A stretch of DNA of 6,819 bases from Candidatus Zixiibacteriota bacterium (lineage in GTDB: Bacteria > Zixibacteria > MSB-5A5 > CAIYYT01): NCBI GenBank assembly GCA_963205155.1, contig CAUJJY010000322.1, positions 1 through 6,819 of the forward strand, given 5' to 3'. The notes under the pieces were generated by a model, which did no database searches, had not been told where the DNA came from, and saw nothing but the letters and a program-made list of their open reading frames with translations. Made by a program: the position numbers and the translations under genes. Below are positions 6,432-6,819 of the stretch, piece by piece (position 1 is the stretch's first letter; every line of letters starts with the position of its first letter).

Positions 6432-6819
6432 ATGGCAAAGTACAAGATAGCGTGGCTTCCGGGAGACGGCGTAGGCGTGGATGTGATGGAAGCGACACGC
6501 GTCGTGCTCGACAAAATGAAGATTGACGCGGAGTATCCGCACGGCGACATTGGTTGGGAATTCTGGTGCCGAGAGGGCAATCCGCTTCCCGACCGCACAA
6601 TCAAACTGCTCAAGGAAACCGACTGTGCATTGTTTGGAGCAATTACTTCGAAACCGAAGGAAGAAGCACAGGAAGAGCTGATCGGTGATCTCAAGGGGAA
6701 GAATCTCATCTATTCTTCGCCTATTGTTCGTTTGCGCCAGGAGTTTGATTTGCGCACGAACAAGCGTCCGTGTAAGGCATATCCGGGCAATCCGCTGAAT
6801 TTCAAGGAAGGCATTGATA
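6432..6819 (+). CDS. Isocitrate/isopropylmalate dehydrogenase-family enzyme, 3'-truncated by window edge
   Basis: These 129 codons are the N-terminal part of a beta-decarboxylating dehydrogenase, a family of about 330-430 residues that oxidises isocitrate, 3-isopropylmalate or related hydroxy acids with NAD(P). The N-terminus has the family motif LPGDGVG at 9-15. FGAITSKP at 68-75 is the equivalent of the substrate-loop GAxTTP/GAVGGP region. LRQEFDLRTNKRP at 101-113 places Arg102 and Arg112 ten residues apart, as in the two substrate-carboxylate-binding arginines of LeuB (LRK...LRP). The stretch between these motifs (KEEAQEELIGDLKGKNLIYS) is unlike classic LeuB. The TSKP loop is closer to isocitrate dehydrogenase than to LeuB, so NAD(P)-isocitrate dehydrogenase is my leading guess, but the catalytic Tyr/Lys and cofactor residues are beyond the window. 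Only 18 nt separate it from the barrel gene and no terminator is seen, so it may be on the same transcript. Confidence 0.9.
   Translation, partial: MAKYKIAWLPGDGVGVDVMEATRVVLDKMKIDAEYPHGDIGWEFWCREGNPLPDRTIKLLKETDCALFGAITSKPKEEAQEELIGDLKGKNLIYSSPIVRLRQEFDLRTNKRPCKAYPGNPLNFKEGID

Overview
The window looks like a stretch of ordinary chromosome from a Gram-negative bacterium, probably of the FCB superphylum or a related candidate phylum. The reasons are a secreted protein ending in a FlgD-type Ig-like domain and, directly behind it, two PorV/PorQ-like outer-membrane barrel proteins. That combination is typical of Bacteroidetes-related lineages; the exact phylum is inference. All genes lie on the plus strand. 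I see no mobile element, CRISPR array, tRNA or rRNA.

Region 1 (1-1821) is housekeeping. It holds the 3' part of etfA (electron transfer flavoprotein alpha subunit) and, 16 nt further on, a Ppx/GppA-family phosphatase whose N-terminus can only be complete if translation starts at a CTG codon.

Region 2 (1822-2027) is a 206-nt intergenic stretch. It contains a plausible sigma-70-type promoter (1849-1876) and a terminator-like hairpin with seven T's (1972-2000) that ends only 27 nt before the next start codon. A 23-codon ORF (1948-2019) runs through the hairpin. This layout suggests an attenuated leader or a small RNA.

Region 3 (2028-6413) is a tight three-gene unit. An 835-residue secreted Asp-box (BNR-like) beta-propeller protein with a C-terminal FlgD Ig-like domain overlaps by 4 nt with a first PorV/PorQ-like barrel. 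A second, paralogous barrel follows after a 4-nt gap. The simplest reading is a secreted or surface-attached protein made together with outer-membrane proteins of the family that includes the type IX secretion component PorV.

Region 4 (6432-6819) is the N-terminal 129 codons of an isocitrate/isopropylmalate dehydrogenase-family enzyme. It starts 18 nt after the barrel gene, with no visible terminator between them, and is cut by the window end.
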